Assembly: GCF_002813915.1 (NCBI RefSeq)
Contig: NZ_CP019335.1
Location: 1,161,777-1,225,776, forward strand
DNA length: 64,000 nucleotides
Reading direction: 5' to 3'
Origin: Tenacibaculum sp. SZ-18
GTDB taxonomy: Bacteria; Bacteroidota; Bacteroidia; Flavobacteriales; Flavobacteriaceae
Shown: one piece after another, positions 19,341 to 29,698 of the stretch
Numbering within the stretch: position 1 is the stretch's first letter
Layout: every line of letters starts with the position of its first letter
Made by a program: the position numbers and the translations under genes
Notes under the pieces: model-generated
Seen by the model: only the letters and a program-made list of their open reading frames with translations
The model's database searches: none
What the model was told of the DNA's origin: nothing

Positions 19341-20387
19341 ATGGAAGCTAACGAAACAGTTAAAAGTATCCCAGCGGGATGGGTAGGTGGTTTTGAATCA
19401 TCAAACCCAGCATTTGCATATCCAAATCCAGATTTAACATCATTACCAATGCCAGATAATATGTTAAACATAGATAAATTAGATCGTCAACAAGCCGTAA
19501 AATGGCCCGAGTTTAGCTGGGAAACACAAATGGGAAAGCCAGATCCTAAAAGATGTTACCAAATGTTTGCTCCAGATATATCAAGAATTGGATATACAAA
19601 TACAGGTAGGGTTTATTCCATTATTTGTCCTCAACAAGGAATAACTTCTCCATTATTGGGAACATTAAATGTTGAGGTTACTGTAACAGGAACAAGAGGA
19701 TGGGTGAATGAGGGTAATAAAGAATTAGCGGCTGAAATCGGGGTTGTCGGTAAAATTTGGTTTAGTCCACCAAAGGGAAACGAAGGAATTTTACTTAAAG
19801 GAATCCAAGAGTTGTTATGGAATAAATTAAAGAATAGTGATTTTCCTTTCCCTTTCAATAAATCTCAAGCAATTATGGTGACTACACATAAGAAAGGAGA
19901 TCCAAGTCAACCTGTTTTTCCAGTCAGAAAAGGACAAAGTACAGGATTTCCAATACCAGATTTTGCCACCCATGAAGATGTTGCTTGGACTGTTGGAAAT
20001 CTTGAAGTGCAGATAGGACCAATTGTTAAAACAGGATATCCGTTAGTTGATACATTTAATCAGTTAGTTATGGATGTTTTTAATTTAGGTTCAGGAAATA
20101 TGTTACAAGAATCAAATGTGCTTACATGGAATGTTTGGTTTACAGAACCAGAACTTGTAAATCAAAATGAATGGGCGAGGCATGCTTGGAAATGGAGGAA
20201 ATCTATTGATGCAGATCATGGCTCTCCTGATGGTCCAGGTACCGCTGCGAGATACTATGATGGTACACCTTTTAAACCAAATTTTAATGCTATTAAAAAA
20301 GAAGAAGAATCAAAGCTTTTTGAATTTTTGAAGGATTTGGAAGGAGATGAAAAAGACAAAATTGTATCGTTATTAAAAGAGATTTGA
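19341..20387 (+). CDS. Unrecognised 348-residue protein
   Basis: No family recognised. The protein has no signal peptide and no membrane helix; it is rich in Trp, Pro and aromatic residues (SIPAGWVGGFESSNPAFAYP at the start) and contains VEVTVTGTRGWVNEGNKELA and AWTVGNLEVQIGPIV, suggesting a beta-rich fold. The C-terminus ends in a charged helix (EEESKLFEFLKDLEGDEKDK). It is followed by a broken GH64-like gene in the same direction, so the two may have formed a unit. A carbohydrate-related or secreted-toxin-like role is possible but unsupported. TGA is its stop codon, confirming standard decoding. Confidence 0.65.
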   Translation: MEANETVKSIPAGWVGGFESSNPAFAYPNPDLTSLPMPDNMLNIDKLDRQQAVKWPEFSWETQMGKPDPKRCYQMFAPDISRIGYTNTGRVYSIICPQQGITSPLLGTLNVEVTVTGTRGWVNEGNKELAAEIGVVGKIWFSPPKGNEGILLKGIQELLWNKLKNSDFPFPFNKSQAIMVTTHKKGDPSQPVFPVRKGQSTGFPIPDFATHEDVAWTVGNLEVQIGPIVKTGYPLVDTFNQLVMDVFNLGSGNMLQESNVLTWNVWFTEPELVNQNEWARHAWKWRKSIDADHGSPDGPGTAARYYDGTPFKPNFNAIKKEEESKLFEFLKDLEGDEKDKIVSLLKEI

Positions 20388-20451
20388 TTCTGTGTTTTTG
20401 ATTAATATGTTTTTATGCTAAAAAAAAGTTATCATATACTAGTTCATCTAA

Positions 20452-22133
20452 AAAGAAGAAAAAGAAAAATACCATAGTTGGTTCTTATTCATTGGCACTA
20501 GAGAATTTGACAGGTTTAGATTTAATTATAAAGTTTATGTATTAGGATATAGTATAGGCTCTCAAAAAGTACTTACGGTGAATGCTAATAGACAAGGAGT
20601 GTTTACTAAAGTAAAAACTAAAAAGGGTTTTGTAGAATCTTACGAATTAGGTGAAGATATTACAAGTATTCAATTAAATAATACCAATCTTATAATTGGA
20701 TTAAGGATTTATTTTTTTGTCGTGAATACTACGAAAACATATAAAGATAATTCAGGAAAAACTGGTAATGGTAATTTAGGGTTTTCTTATAGCGGTTATG
20801 GTTCAGCTGTTCAACAGGTAGGGAATCCATCACAAATTGATTTTCCTCAGTATAGTTATATTGAACCTACCTTTGAATCAGGTCAGGGTTTATTTATAGA
20901 TGTTTCTTTGGTAGACGGATTTTTCTTTCCAATATCATTACTTGCAGAAGATAAGAAAGGTAATGAATTGGTTACGGCTGGTCAAACCGCGGGAATTAGT
21001 GCAGAAGAAGTTTCTAATGCTTATAAACCATTTAAGAAAAAATATAAAAATTCAAGTGGATATGATGATTTATCTTATAAAGCAGATAAGAACTTGATAG
21101 TATTATTAAATCCAGGATTATATCTAGCTAAAAATACCAGTTCTTTAGAAACAGTGTTTGATGATGCATTAACCTCATTATTTACAGATAAGACTTTAAA
21201 TATGAATATTTGGCAAAAAGATAAAGACGGAACTCCGTATTATTTTAATGTAACGCCAAAATCAGGAGTTACTTTTTCTGGAACTACGAATAAACACGAT
21301 GCTTTAGAGTTTACATCACTTGGATTATCTGAAAGCTTATATGTTTTCAGTCCTAAAGGATTTTCAGTCGTTTCTTATGAAGATACTCAAACTAAAAAAA
21401 GATTACCTATCAAAGGTATTATTGCGAATAATGTTCTAACATTTAACACTCCATTACCGAGTTCAGTCGGTATTCTTAATGGAATGTATCTAAGTAATAC
21501 TAGTTGTAAACCCAATACATCAGTTACGATTTCTAAAATCAATACAAATTCATTAGGAAAAATAGTTTCTGTAAATATTAGCACAGGACCAAAATGTACT
21601 TCAACCAGTAAACAATTTAAGTTTTCAAAAGCACCAACAAGTTATTACCAATCTTCTGGTCAAATGACTTTTGCAGGAAGTGGTTTATTTGCCGACGGTG
21701 GAATTAGATATTCAAATAATAAAAATTTACATGTCATTTTAAATGGTTTAGAAAATCAATTAAGTACTGCTTTGAATAGAGGAGTAGCTCTTACAAAAGC
21801 TGTTGGAACTAAAAAGGGAGAACAACTACTTTATGGGGAAAAGAAACGAGTTGGTATCCATCAGGAACGATACAAAACTTATTCTCATATTTTATGCATG
21901 CAGCAACGGTAAAAGGGAAAAACATCTTTTCATTACCAGCTAACGCAGTTAAATCAGTAACAGGAGCTAAAATAGGCCAAGCATATGGATTCTCTTATGA
22001 TGAAAATCCTATGGAGTTCAAAAGAACAAATCAGCCACTTGTACCTTCAGAATTTACAGGAAGTTATCCAAAAGGAACAATACAATTAAAATTGGTGCTA
22101 GGACCTTGGAAAACTAAAAAGACAAATAAGTAA
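20452..22133 (+). pseudogene. GH64-like beta-1,3-glucanase gene, frameshifted
   Basis: Coding character runs through two frames. The first reads from about 20452 (no ATG; a GTG at 20578 is the first usual start) to a stop at 21912, and the second continues to 22133. The switch needs one base lost near 21835-21845: the later frame reads WGKETSWYPSGTIQNLFSYF, then MHAATVKGKNIFSLP and AYGFSYDENP, which belongs to the same domain as ALNRGVALTK just before. These segments and the LGPW near the end match the GH64/thaumatin-like glucanase superfamily as I remember it. The N-terminus also lacks a start or signal peptide, so the gene is probably dead. Confidence 0.6.
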
Positions 22134-22151
22134 GGAAAAAATAATAGAAAT

Positions 22152-22206
22152 AAAGAATCAGCTACTTAAATATTTAAAAAAGTAGGTTAGGTTCTTTATT
22201 TTGTTT
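22152..22206 (+). terminator. Imperfect hairpin after the GH64-like gene
   Basis: Arms AAAGAA...CTACTT (22152-22166) and AAGTAG...TTCTTT (22180-22197) pair with an internal bulge and are followed by a T-rich stretch. Confidence 0.4.
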
Positions 22207-22228
22207 TAATGTAGAATACTAACATAAA

Positions 22229-22262
22229 AAAACGAGGTTAAAAATACTTTTTACCTCGTTTT
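22229..22262. terminator. Bidirectional terminator
   Basis: Arms of about 14 bp (22229-22244 and 22248-22262, one bulged T) form a strong hairpin with A and T runs on either side, between converging genes. On the minus strand it ends the tricorn-isomerase operon. Confidence 0.8.
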
Positions 22263-22280
22263 ATGTTTTAACCCATATGT

Positions 22281-22625
22281 TTACACCATTGATTTATTGC
22301 AATATGTTGCCTTTTCAAAATCTCTAATGTTAATTGAAATAATTGGAACATCAGGAAACATCTTTTTTAGCGCAGAAACAATACTTTCTGAAAGTGCTTT
22401 TTTCTGTTCAATTGTTCTTCCTTCCATAATGTTAGCAAAAACGTGCATAAAATCATCCTGAGTATTTCCTACGGTATAATATTCAAAAGGATTGATTCTT
22501 ACTTTGATATCTCCTTTAGCAAATAAGTTACTAGAGTCTGCTGTATCATAAACTCTCTGAATGATTTCTTCAGGATTTTTAAGGTTTATGATATTCTTTG
22601 AACAATCAATTACAAAGTGTGGCAT
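22281..22625 (-). CDS. 5-carboxymethyl-2-hydroxymuconate isomerase family protein
   Basis: A 114-residue tautomerase-superfamily protein starting MPHFVIDCSKNI; Pro2 is the catalytic base exposed after Met removal. The pattern GDIKVRINPFEYYTVGN, and then FMHVFANIMEGRTIEQKKAL, matches CHMI (HpaF). In the homoprotocatechuate pathway that enzyme isomerises CHM, but no other pathway genes are nearby, so the substrate here is unknown. It lies 17 bases downstream of the tricorn-like protease gene and shares its terminator. Confidence 0.88.
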   Translation of the reverse strand: MPHFVIDCSKNIINLKNPEEIIQRVYDTADSSNLFAKGDIKVRINPFEYYTVGNTQDDFMHVFANIMEGRTIEQKKALSESIVSALKKMFPDVPIISINIRDFEKATYCNKSMV

Positions 22626-22642
22626 ATGGTTTTATTAAATAA

Positions 22643-25600
22643 TTATTTTTCGTTTTGATATCCTTTAGGTCTTTTTGAACGAATTGGAGCTTTTGGTTCT
22701 GGTTTCAATTGGAATTCATTTCCTTTTAATAAGCGTAAAGCTTCTTGAACGGCTCTTTCTAATTGAGGGTCATTTCCATTTGAAACCTGTTTAGGATGTT
22801 GTATAACTTCAATATCTGGAGCAACACCTTCACCTTCAACAGCCCATTCTCCATTCACATCGAAAAATCCACCACGAGGAGCAACCATTCTTCCACCATC
22901 AATGAATCTTGGAGTATCCCAAGTTCCAACTAATCCACCCCAAGTACGAGTTCCTACTAAGGGTCCAATTTTTTTGAATTTAAACATATATGGAAGTAAG
23001 TCTCCTCCAGATCCTGCACGCTCATTAATAATCATAACTTTAGGTCCCCAAATTCCAGCCATTGGAGTAGTCCATGGTCTACGATCATTTGCTTTACTAT
23101 TGAAATATCCCATTAAATCACGAGACATAATATCAATCATATAATCAGCAGCAGAACCGCCACCATTATTCCTTTCATCAATTACAGCGCCTTTTTTCTG
23201 TTGTTGAGAGAAGTAATAGCGATTAAAAGAGGTAAAACCAGCTCCCGAAGTATTTGGCACATATACGTAAGCTAATTTTCCGTTAGATAATTCATCTACT
23301 TTTCTTCTATTTCCTTCAACCCAATCAACAGTTCTTAAAAATCGTTCACTGAATGTTGGTTTTACTAAGATGGATTTGGCCCCATCTTCATTCGGTTTAG
23401 AGTTTACTTTGATATAAATTTCACGTCCAGCAGTTTGCTCTAACAATTGATAAGGATTCATATCACTTGTTAGTTTAATTCCATTTATTTCTATTAAATA
23501 ATCACCTTTGTTTACATTGATTCCTGGCAATCCTAGAGGAGCGGATACATTTGGGTTCCAACGTTCTCCTTTAAAGATTTTGGTAAAACGATATAATCCT
23601 TTATGCTGTTCTAAATCACAACCTAATAATCCTACGGGAACCCTTTCAAGTCTTGGAGTATCTCCACCAGAAACATAAGAATGTCCGATAGCCACTTCAC
23701 CACTCATAATATCAACTACGTAGTTTAAGTCTGTACGATGTCTTACATAATCAATCCATGGAGCATACCATTTGTATACTTCATCCCAAGGTGCACCATG
23801 AACGTTATCTACGTATAAAAAGTCACGCATATATCTCCATCCTTCTTTGAAAATCTGATGAGCTTCAGCTTTTGGATCGACTTTAATTTTAAGATTAGTT
23901 TTTAATTTTCCTTTCGGTCCTTTTACTGGAGCTTTTGTACTTACGATACTCCAGCTTCCACTTTTATAAATTAAAACAGAATTACGATCTTCAGTAGTGA
24001 CTATTCCGCTAACACCGTTAGAAAATTCAGTCGCTTTTTCTTTAGTTACATCATAAGAATGAACTGTTATTCCTCTTGAATTTGGAACAGCTTCGCTAAC
24101 AAATACTTTATTTTTAGGCCCCTTTACCAAAGAAACATAATTTCTAGCAGGCAATTTTAAAGCTACTGCTCTGTCGAAGATTCCGTTTTCTTCAATAATT
24201 ACGGTAACTTTTTTACCATCCTTTTTAGTAGATTTCTTTCCGTCTTTTTTATCCTTTGCATCTTTTTTAGATGAAGATTTTTCTTTTTTTACTTCTTCTT
24301 CATCTGTTTTAGGCAGGTTAGGAGCATTATCATTAGAGTTTAGTACCACTGCGTATAAACTTCTAGAAACACTTGGGTCATAAGAACTCATATCTAACCA
24401 TCCAGATTGCAAACCGTAATCGGTACTAGCTAAAGTATAAATATATTTACCAGATGCATCCCAAACTGGAGTTATCGCATCGGCAATAGGATCGGTAATT
24501 TGAATTTTTTTCTTCGTACTTAATTGATATGCAAAAATCGATTTAAAATGACTGTCATTTTGTTTTGCATAAGCAATCCAATCACTATCAGGAGACCATT
24601 GTGGATTCATTGATCGGTTCGGGTGTGCGTAACGATCTGTATCAACTTTAATTGTTTTTTTAGATTCAAGATTAATAATCCAAATATTAAAGTCAGTATC
24701 AGTATACGCAATATGTTTTCCATCAGGAGACCAATCTGGTCTGAAATAGAAGGTAGGATTTGGCAATGAAATATATTCTTGGTTAGTACCATTTTGGTCT
24801 GCTAAAACAATTTCATATTCTCCATTTTTATCAGAGAACCAAGCAACTTTATCACCTTTAGGTGACCAAATCGGAGAACGATCGGCAACTCCAGGAGAAT
24901 TAGTTAAGTTCCTCCATGTACCATTTTCCTTTGGAATCGTAAAAATCTCTCCTCTATATTCAAAAATTGCTCGCTTTCCTTTAGGAGAAACGTTTGGGTT
25001 TGTTAAGTTTCTAGCAGAAACATTCATCCAACGAGTTCTAGAGTAATTTAAATCTCCTTTTACATTAATTGGAATTTGTCGTGTTTCTTTAGTTTCTGGA
25101 TTCAATAAGTGAATATATCCACCTTGTTCATAAACAATACCGTTTGAATTCGCATTTAAACTTTTCACATCAAATTTCTTATGAAAAGTTATTTGATGCT
25201 CTCGTTTTGTTTTCATGTCATAAGACCAAATATTGCTTGTATAATCTCTTTCAGATAAATAATAAACAACTCCTTTATGCCAAACTGGGTCTAGATGCCT
25301 TTCCTTATCTTTTTGAGGAGTAGTTTGTAATTCTTTAGTTTTTAAATTGACTATCCAAATTGGCATTGCTTGTCCGCCTCTATAGTTTCTCCATTCAGCG
25401 TCCCAACTTGTAATTGGTGTGTAGGCAATATATTTTCCATTAGTAGAAATTTCACCATAAGCAGCTCTAGGAATTCCAACATCTTCTGGCATTCCACCGT
25501 TAGGAGAAACTGTAAAGAATTTATTTGTTTGTGTAGGTCTTGCTTCTCTACCAGATCGAAATAATATTTTATTATCAGAAGTCCATCCTTGTACAAAATC

Positions 25601-25915
25601 TCCCGAAGGATGATAAGTTAATCTTCTTGGTTCTCCACCTTCAGACGGAATTACGTAAACATCAGTATTTCCATCGTATTGAGCGGTAAAAGCAATCATT
25701 TTACCATCTTTAGAAAAATGCGGATTAGATTCGTATCCATCATCACTTGTCAAACGAATTGCATCACCACCGTTTAGTGAAGCTTTCCATAAATCATTAG
25801 CGTAAACAAAAACAACTTCGTTTTGTGATAATGTAGGTTGTCTTAATAGTCGTGTTCCTTGTGCAATTGAAGTAAATGTAATACACAAAGCGAACACGAA
25901 AGATATTTTTTTCAT
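22643..25915 (-). CDS. Tricorn-like S41-family protease, exported
   Basis: A 1090-residue protein with a signal peptide (MKKISFVFALCITFTSIAQG). Residues about 25-510 hold TolB/PD40 beta-propeller repeats (SPDGKHIAYT, SPKGDKVAWFS and similar). A Lys/Asp-rich linker sits near 540-575. Then come the tricorn C1 region, a PDZ domain (about 760-850) and a C-terminal S41 core. The expected active-site motifs are visible: GHSYVSGGD, NERAGSGGDLLPYM with the nucleophile Ser, and WAVEGEGVAPDIEV with the Glu. It is likely a large periplasmic or surface oligopeptidase in peptide degradation. The export signal distinguishes it from the cytosolic archaeal tricorn. Confidence 0.93.
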   Translation of the reverse strand: MKKISFVFALCITFTSIAQGTRLLRQPTLSQNEVVFVYANDLWKASLNGGDAIRLTSDDGYESNPHFSKDGKMIAFTAQYDGNTDVYVIPSEGGEPRRLTYHPSGDFVQGWTSDNKILFRSGREARPTQTNKFFTVSPNGGMPEDVGIPRAAYGEISTNGKYIAYTPITSWDAEWRNYRGGQAMPIWIVNLKTKELQTTPQKDKERHLDPVWHKGVVYYLSERDYTSNIWSYDMKTKREHQITFHKKFDVKSLNANSNGIVYEQGGYIHLLNPETKETRQIPINVKGDLNYSRTRWMNVSARNLTNPNVSPKGKRAIFEYRGEIFTIPKENGTWRNLTNSPGVADRSPIWSPKGDKVAWFSDKNGEYEIVLADQNGTNQEYISLPNPTFYFRPDWSPDGKHIAYTDTDFNIWIINLESKKTIKVDTDRYAHPNRSMNPQWSPDSDWIAYAKQNDSHFKSIFAYQLSTKKKIQITDPIADAITPVWDASGKYIYTLASTDYGLQSGWLDMSSYDPSVSRSLYAVVLNSNDNAPNLPKTDEEEVKKEKSSSKKDAKDKKDGKKSTKKDGKKVTVIIEENGIFDRAVALKLPARNYVSLVKGPKNKVFVSEAVPNSRGITVHSYDVTKEKATEFSNGVSGIVTTEDRNSVLIYKSGSWSIVSTKAPVKGPKGKLKTNLKIKVDPKAEAHQIFKEGWRYMRDFLYVDNVHGAPWDEVYKWYAPWIDYVRHRTDLNYVVDIMSGEVAIGHSYVSGGDTPRLERVPVGLLGCDLEQHKGLYRFTKIFKGERWNPNVSAPLGLPGINVNKGDYLIEINGIKLTSDMNPYQLLEQTAGREIYIKVNSKPNEDGAKSILVKPTFSERFLRTVDWVEGNRRKVDELSNGKLAYVYVPNTSGAGFTSFNRYYFSQQQKKGAVIDERNNGGGSAADYMIDIMSRDLMGYFNSKANDRRPWTTPMAGIWGPKVMIINERAGSGGDLLPYMFKFKKIGPLVGTRTWGGLVGTWDTPRFIDGGRMVAPRGGFFDVNGEWAVEGEGVAPDIEVIQHPKQVSNGNDPQLERAVQEALRLLKGNEFQLKPEPKAPIRSKRPKGYQNEK

Positions 25916-25989
25916 GTTATGTTTTTTGGTTAATTATCTGTGAAATAAAGGTAACCAAAAAGAAAAGTTAAAAACCTAAAGGTTGTGTT

Positions 25990-26037
25990 AAAGCTAATGT
26001 TAAAAATGCAACATAGTGGCGTTTTAATATTAGCTTT
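25990..26037 (-). terminator. Long hairpin after the VOC gene
   Basis: Arms AAAGCTAAT (25990-25998) and ATTAGCTTT (26029-26037) plus further inner pairs. It lies 6 bases past the VOC stop codon on the minus strand. Confidence 0.55.
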
Positions 26038-26043
26038 ATTGAA

Positions 26044-26463
26044 TTATTTAGCGAAAAGTTGGCTCATATCTTTAAACGCTTTAAACTCTAATGAATTGTT
26101 TTCAGGGTCGTTGAAAAACATAGTTGCTTGCTCACCAACTTTTCCTTCGAATCTAATAGTAGGCTCTATAACAAATTTAGTTCCAATATTTTTGAGCTTC
26201 TCAGAAAGTCTCGTCCAATCTTCCCAAGATAAAACAACACCAAAATGTGGAACAGGAACTTCATGTCCATCTACTTGATTCGTAGTTGCCTCCTTAGGGG
26301 AGAAGGAATCTTTTTGATGAATTACCAATTGATGCCCGAAGAAATTGAAATCAACCCAGTAATCAGAACTTCTTCCTTCCTCACATTCTAGAATATCTCT
26401 ATAAAATGATCTGCATTTTTCTAAATCTTGAACTGGTATTGCTAAGTGAAATGGTTGTATCAT
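26044..26463 (-). CDS. VOC-family (glyoxalase/dioxygenase-like) protein
   Basis: A 139-residue vicinal oxygen chelate protein. The first strand [20 protein letters not shown] and the last [11 protein letters not shown] carry the metal-site His and Glu; HQLVIHQKD and [13 protein letters not shown] fill the middle. The close match to a small family annotated as glyoxalase/bleomycin-resistance leaves the reaction unknown. I start it at the ATG at 26461-26463, because the TAACTTTG promoter element at 26491-26498 sits between that codon and an earlier ATG at 26502. Confidence 0.88.
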   Translation of the reverse strand: MIQPFHLAIPVQDLEKCRSFYRDILECEEGRSSDYWVDFNFFGHQLVIHQKDSFSPKEATTNQVDGHEVPVPHFGVVLSWEDWTRLSEKLKNIGTKFVIEPTIRFEGKVGEQATMFFNDPENNSLEFKAFKDMSQLFAK

Positions 26464-26490
26464 AAGTTGCTTATTGAAAGTATTACTTGT

Positions 26491-26498
26491 CAAAGTTA
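26491..26498 (-). promoter_or_regulatory. -7 promoter element of the VOC gene
   Basis: TAACTTTG on the minus strand, 27 bases upstream of the chosen start; it rules out the longer frame. Confidence 0.5.
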
Positions 26499-26562
26499 CC
26501 AAAGACTCGTTTAAATTACATGTTTAATATTTAAACATTAAAGAAATTTTGATTTAAACTTT

Positions 26563-27159
26563 TTAATACAAATTAAGGAAAGAACCAGAGTAAACGTAAA
26601 GGGAAACTAGTATTAATTCCCCTAAGAACACTCCTGTAAACATATATTTAAAAGGCATCTTTATAATCCCGGCAACATAACATATAATATCTGTAGGTAC
26701 AAAAGGGAAAAACGACCATCCTAAAACCAAAAACGTAGCTTTAGAACTTTGTAATTTACTTTCCCATTTTTTTACTTTATTCGGATACTTTTTTTCAAGA
26801 TGCTCACTAAAGCCTAATATATCAGCAAAATAATATAAAGATGTTGCAGATAACATAATTCCAAACATAGAAATTAAGAGCACAAGAAATAATTTATCAG
26901 GAAATAATAAAACGCCAGTAATTACAAATGGAGTGCTAGGAATTAAGAAAAAACCTCTAACAGAAGAAAGAATAATATAAACAGTCATAATTTGCCCCTT
27001 ATAGGAACTAATGAAGTCTTTAATATAAGTTACAGAGAATAACTCAGGATTTTTTACATAGCGGTAGAACAAATAAATTAATAATACTCCCCAGAGTATA
27101 TAAAAGAATTTTTTTCCAGTTCTTAACATAGGTTTTTCAACTAAAGGTTTATAAGGCAA
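26563..27159 (-). CDS. TVP38/TMEM64 (VTT-domain) membrane protein
   Basis: A 198-residue polytopic inner-membrane protein. The central region has FFLIPSTPFVITGVLLFPD then ATSLYYFADILGF and LGWSFFPFVPTDIICYVAGI, the re-entrant VTT/DedA-like motif with conserved Pro residues. Relatives are implicated in lipid translocation across membranes; the substrate here is unknown. It is monocistronic as far as I can see. Confidence 0.87.
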   Translation of the reverse strand: MPYKPLVEKPMLRTGKKFFYILWGVLLIYLFYRYVKNPELFSVTYIKDFISSYKGQIMTVYIILSSVRGFFLIPSTPFVITGVLLFPDKLFLVLLISMFGIMLSATSLYYFADILGFSEHLEKKYPNKVKKWESKLQSSKATFLVLGWSFFPFVPTDIICYVAGIIKMPFKYMFTGVFLGELILVSLYVYSGSFLNLY

Positions 27160-27290
27160 TTATTATTCTAATTCTATAATTTACAAGATAAGACGATTAG
27201 TCTAAAAAAATGTTACGATAAGGTTGTGTTTAATGAGAAGGTGGTTTCGGATTATAATATAAAAAACCTAAAAAATCGTTGAGTATATCA

Positions 27291-27623
27291 TTATTTATCT
27301 GTAGCAACGTAAACAGCTGTTCCTGTTACAGAAACAACCAATACCGCTGAATTAGAAACTGTTTCAATATCAATTTTGATTCCTACGATTGCATTAGCAT
27401 TTAAAGCTTTGGCATTTTTTTTAAGTTTTTGAAAAGCTTCTTCTTTTAAGGAGGCCAAACCTAATGAGTATGCTTCATAATATTTTTTTGTACTAAACAT
27501 ATCTTTAAAAGACATCTTTGTACCATTATAAGAATATGATGAACCATAAGAAATTCCTGTTACAATTCCTTGATATTCTAATATTCGAAATCCTTCTATT
27601 GAGTTTGTTGTAGTTAAAACCAT
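27291..27623 (-). CDS. YbjQ/UPF0145-family protein
   Basis: A 110-residue protein starting MVLTTTNSIEGFRILEYQG, followed by IVTGISYGSS and ending in NANAIVGIKIDIET and a VSVTGTAVYV strand. This is the YbjQ (heavy-metal-binding-domain, DUF74) pattern: a small homopentamer-forming fold of unknown function, sometimes proposed to bind metals. The GTKMSFKDMFSTKKYYEAYS insert is longer than the usual loop. Confidence 0.88.
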   Translation of the reverse strand: MVLTTTNSIEGFRILEYQGIVTGISYGSSYSYNGTKMSFKDMFSTKKYYEAYSLGLASLKEEAFQKLKKNAKALNANAIVGIKIDIETVSNSAVLVVSVTGTAVYVATDK

Positions 27624-28015
27624 GAGTTATATAATAATTTTTGGAATTTACAAAATATTTATAATCGTAAATAAAAGTTTTAAAGTAAACATTAAAAATT
27701 AATGATAATTAATATTTAATGCTAATAGAGAGTTATTCATGAATAAATAACTGTTTTTATCAGGTGTTTATTTTGAAAATCAAAGGTTTACTTTTAAGTT
27801 CCTACACCGTTTAATAAAAAATATTAAATTTCATTAATGAATACAGCTATGATCCTAATAAATCGTATTAAAAAGAGGTAAACCCAATTAATATGTAGAT
27901 GAATAGTTGATTAATCATTATATGTCAATAATACAAAATTTTACTACAGTGTGTAATTAATTGGGAGAAATCTATTGTTAAAGGTGTAAAAAATGATACA
28001 ACAGATTTGAGAATA
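27624..28015. other. Intergenic stretch, nothing identified
   Basis: About 390 bases without a convincing gene or promoter. The only structure seen is a distant inverted pair, GGTTTAC (about 27784) and GTAAACC (about 27876), with an 85-base gap; it may be chance. Confidence 0.5.
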
Positions 28016-29698
28016 TTAAAACCCAATTGCTGTATCATCACCTCTATGATCTGCACCACCTTCAAGTTTTCCATTAGGTAAAACTAAAATAGCATCAACT
28101 TTACCAATTACTGGAGAGTTTGTTTCATCAATTTTATAACCTAATTCTTGGAGTTGCTTTTTAACTTTAGTATCGAATCCATTCGGTTCCATTTTAATAT
28201 CATCTGGTAACCATTGATGATGAAATCGTGGTTTGTTCACAGCTTCTTGCATTCCCATTTTATATTCATGAACATTTAAAATTGTTTGTAAAACCGAAGT
28301 AATAATTGTAGAACCTCCTGGAGTTCCTATAACCATAAATAACTTCCCGTTTTTCTCAACAATAGTTGGTGTCATAGAACTTAACATTCTTTTTTCTGGT
28401 TCAATTTTATTAGCTTCTGCACCAATTAATCCAAACATATTTGGAGTTCCTGGTTTACTGCTGAAATCATCCATTTCATTATTTAAGAAAAAGCCTAATT
28501 CTGAGCAGTATAGTTTAGAACCAAAAGCGCCATTAATAGTTGTAGTTACTGAAACAGCATTTCCAAATTGATCGACGATGGAGTAGTGGGTAGTTTCATT
28601 ACTTTCAATAAACTCTATTGAACCATGTGAAATTGATGCTGATAAGGTTGGGTTTTCGAAAGAAAAATTTTTCATTCTTTCTTGCGAATATTCTTTGCTA
28701 GTGAGTTTTGTAATTGGAATTGAAACGAAATCAGGATCTCCTAAATAATAACTCCTATCTGCATATGCTCTGCGTTCAGCTTCGGTAATAATTTGAATGT
28801 ATTTTGTTGAGTTATGCTCATATTGTTCCAAATTATATGTTTCAATTCCATTCATAATTTGAGATAAACATACACCTCCACTTGAAGGTGGGGCCATAGA
28901 AATTATTTTTAAATCGTCATAAGTGAAAACAATCGGAGTTCTCCATTTAGCTTCATATTTGGCTAAATCTTCTTCTGTAATTATTCCACCGTTGTCTCGT
29001 AAAAATTTAGCTAAGATTTTCGCAGTTTCTCCTTTGTAAAATTCATCTCTACCATTTTTTTGAATTCTAATTAGAGTCTCTGCTAATGACAGATATTTTA
29101 TTGTATCTCCTTTTTTCCAATTATTATCTAAAAGAATAGTTTCTTTATTGGCTTTTCTAAAGTTTGGTGTATGTTTTTCTAAACGGTTTTGTTGTTTTTC
29201 GGTTACAATAACACCTTTCTTAGCTAGTTCAATGACAGGTTGTAGTATTTCCTCAATTGGTAAACTTCCAAATCGTTTATGAGATTCAAAAACACCTGCA
29301 ATAGTTCCAGGAACACCAACAGCCATCGCTCCTAAGGTACTTTTTCCTTTAATTACATTTCCTAATGAATCTAAAAACATATCTTTTGTTGAACTTAACG
29401 GTGCCTTTTCTCGATAATCTAAAGCTCCAATTTCTCCATCATTTTTTCTGTAAACCATGAATCCACCGCCACCTAAATTTCCAGCGTAGGGATAAGCTAC
29501 AGCAAGAGCTAATTCAGTTGCTGCCATGGCGTCAAATGCATTTCCACCTTTTTTTAAAATTTCTGAACCAATTTTGGAAGCTTCTTTTCTCGCTGAAACA
29601 ACCATAGCTTTTTCGGTGATTAAACCAATTTCAGGTTGAGGTTGACAATTGAATAAGATTGTGATTGTAAATAAAAATAGTAGTTTGCGTAGCTTCAT
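28016..29698 (-). CDS. ggt: Gamma-glutamyltransferase, lipoprotein form
   Basis: This Ntn-hydrolase cleaves gamma-glutamyl bonds such as that of glutathione. The 560-residue precursor has a signal with a lipobox (ILFNCQPQP), KGGNAFDAMAATELALAVAY and GGGGFMVYRK in the large subunit, and a self-cleavage site before the nucleophile Thr in ETTHYSIVDQFGNAVSVTTT. The small subunit then contains MSSMTPTIVEKNGKLFMVIG and TPGGSTIITSV. It is probably anchored in the periplasm or outer membrane. Its ATG overlaps the stop of the ACP phosphodiesterase gene upstream by 4 bases, so translation is coupled. Confidence 0.95.
   Translation of the reverse strand: MKLRKLLFLFTITILFNCQPQPEIGLITEKAMVVSARKEASKIGSEILKKGGNAFDAMAATELALAVAYPYAGNLGGGGFMVYRKNDGEIGALDYREKAPLSSTKDMFLDSLGNVIKGKSTLGAMAVGVPGTIAGVFESHKRFGSLPIEEILQPVIELAKKGVIVTEKQQNRLEKHTPNFRKANKETILLDNNWKKGDTIKYLSLAETLIRIQKNGRDEFYKGETAKILAKFLRDNGGIITEEDLAKYEAKWRTPIVFTYDDLKIISMAPPSSGGVCLSQIMNGIETYNLEQYEHNSTKYIQIITEAERRAYADRSYYLGDPDFVSIPITKLTSKEYSQERMKNFSFENPTLSASISHGSIEFIESNETTHYSIVDQFGNAVSVTTTINGAFGSKLYCSELGFFLNNEMDDFSSKPGTPNMFGLIGAEANKIEPEKRMLSSMTPTIVEKNGKLFMVIGTPGGSTIITSVLQTILNVHEYKMGMQEAVNKPRFHHQWLPDDIKMEPNGFDTKVKKQLQELGYKIDETNSPVIGKVDAILVLPNGKLEGGADHRGDDTAIGF

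Noticed and set aside
21830..21850. Programmed -1 frameshift in the GH64-like gene
   Set aside because: The sequence around the switch has no canonical slippery heptamer in the zero frame, and the 5' end of the gene is also damaged.
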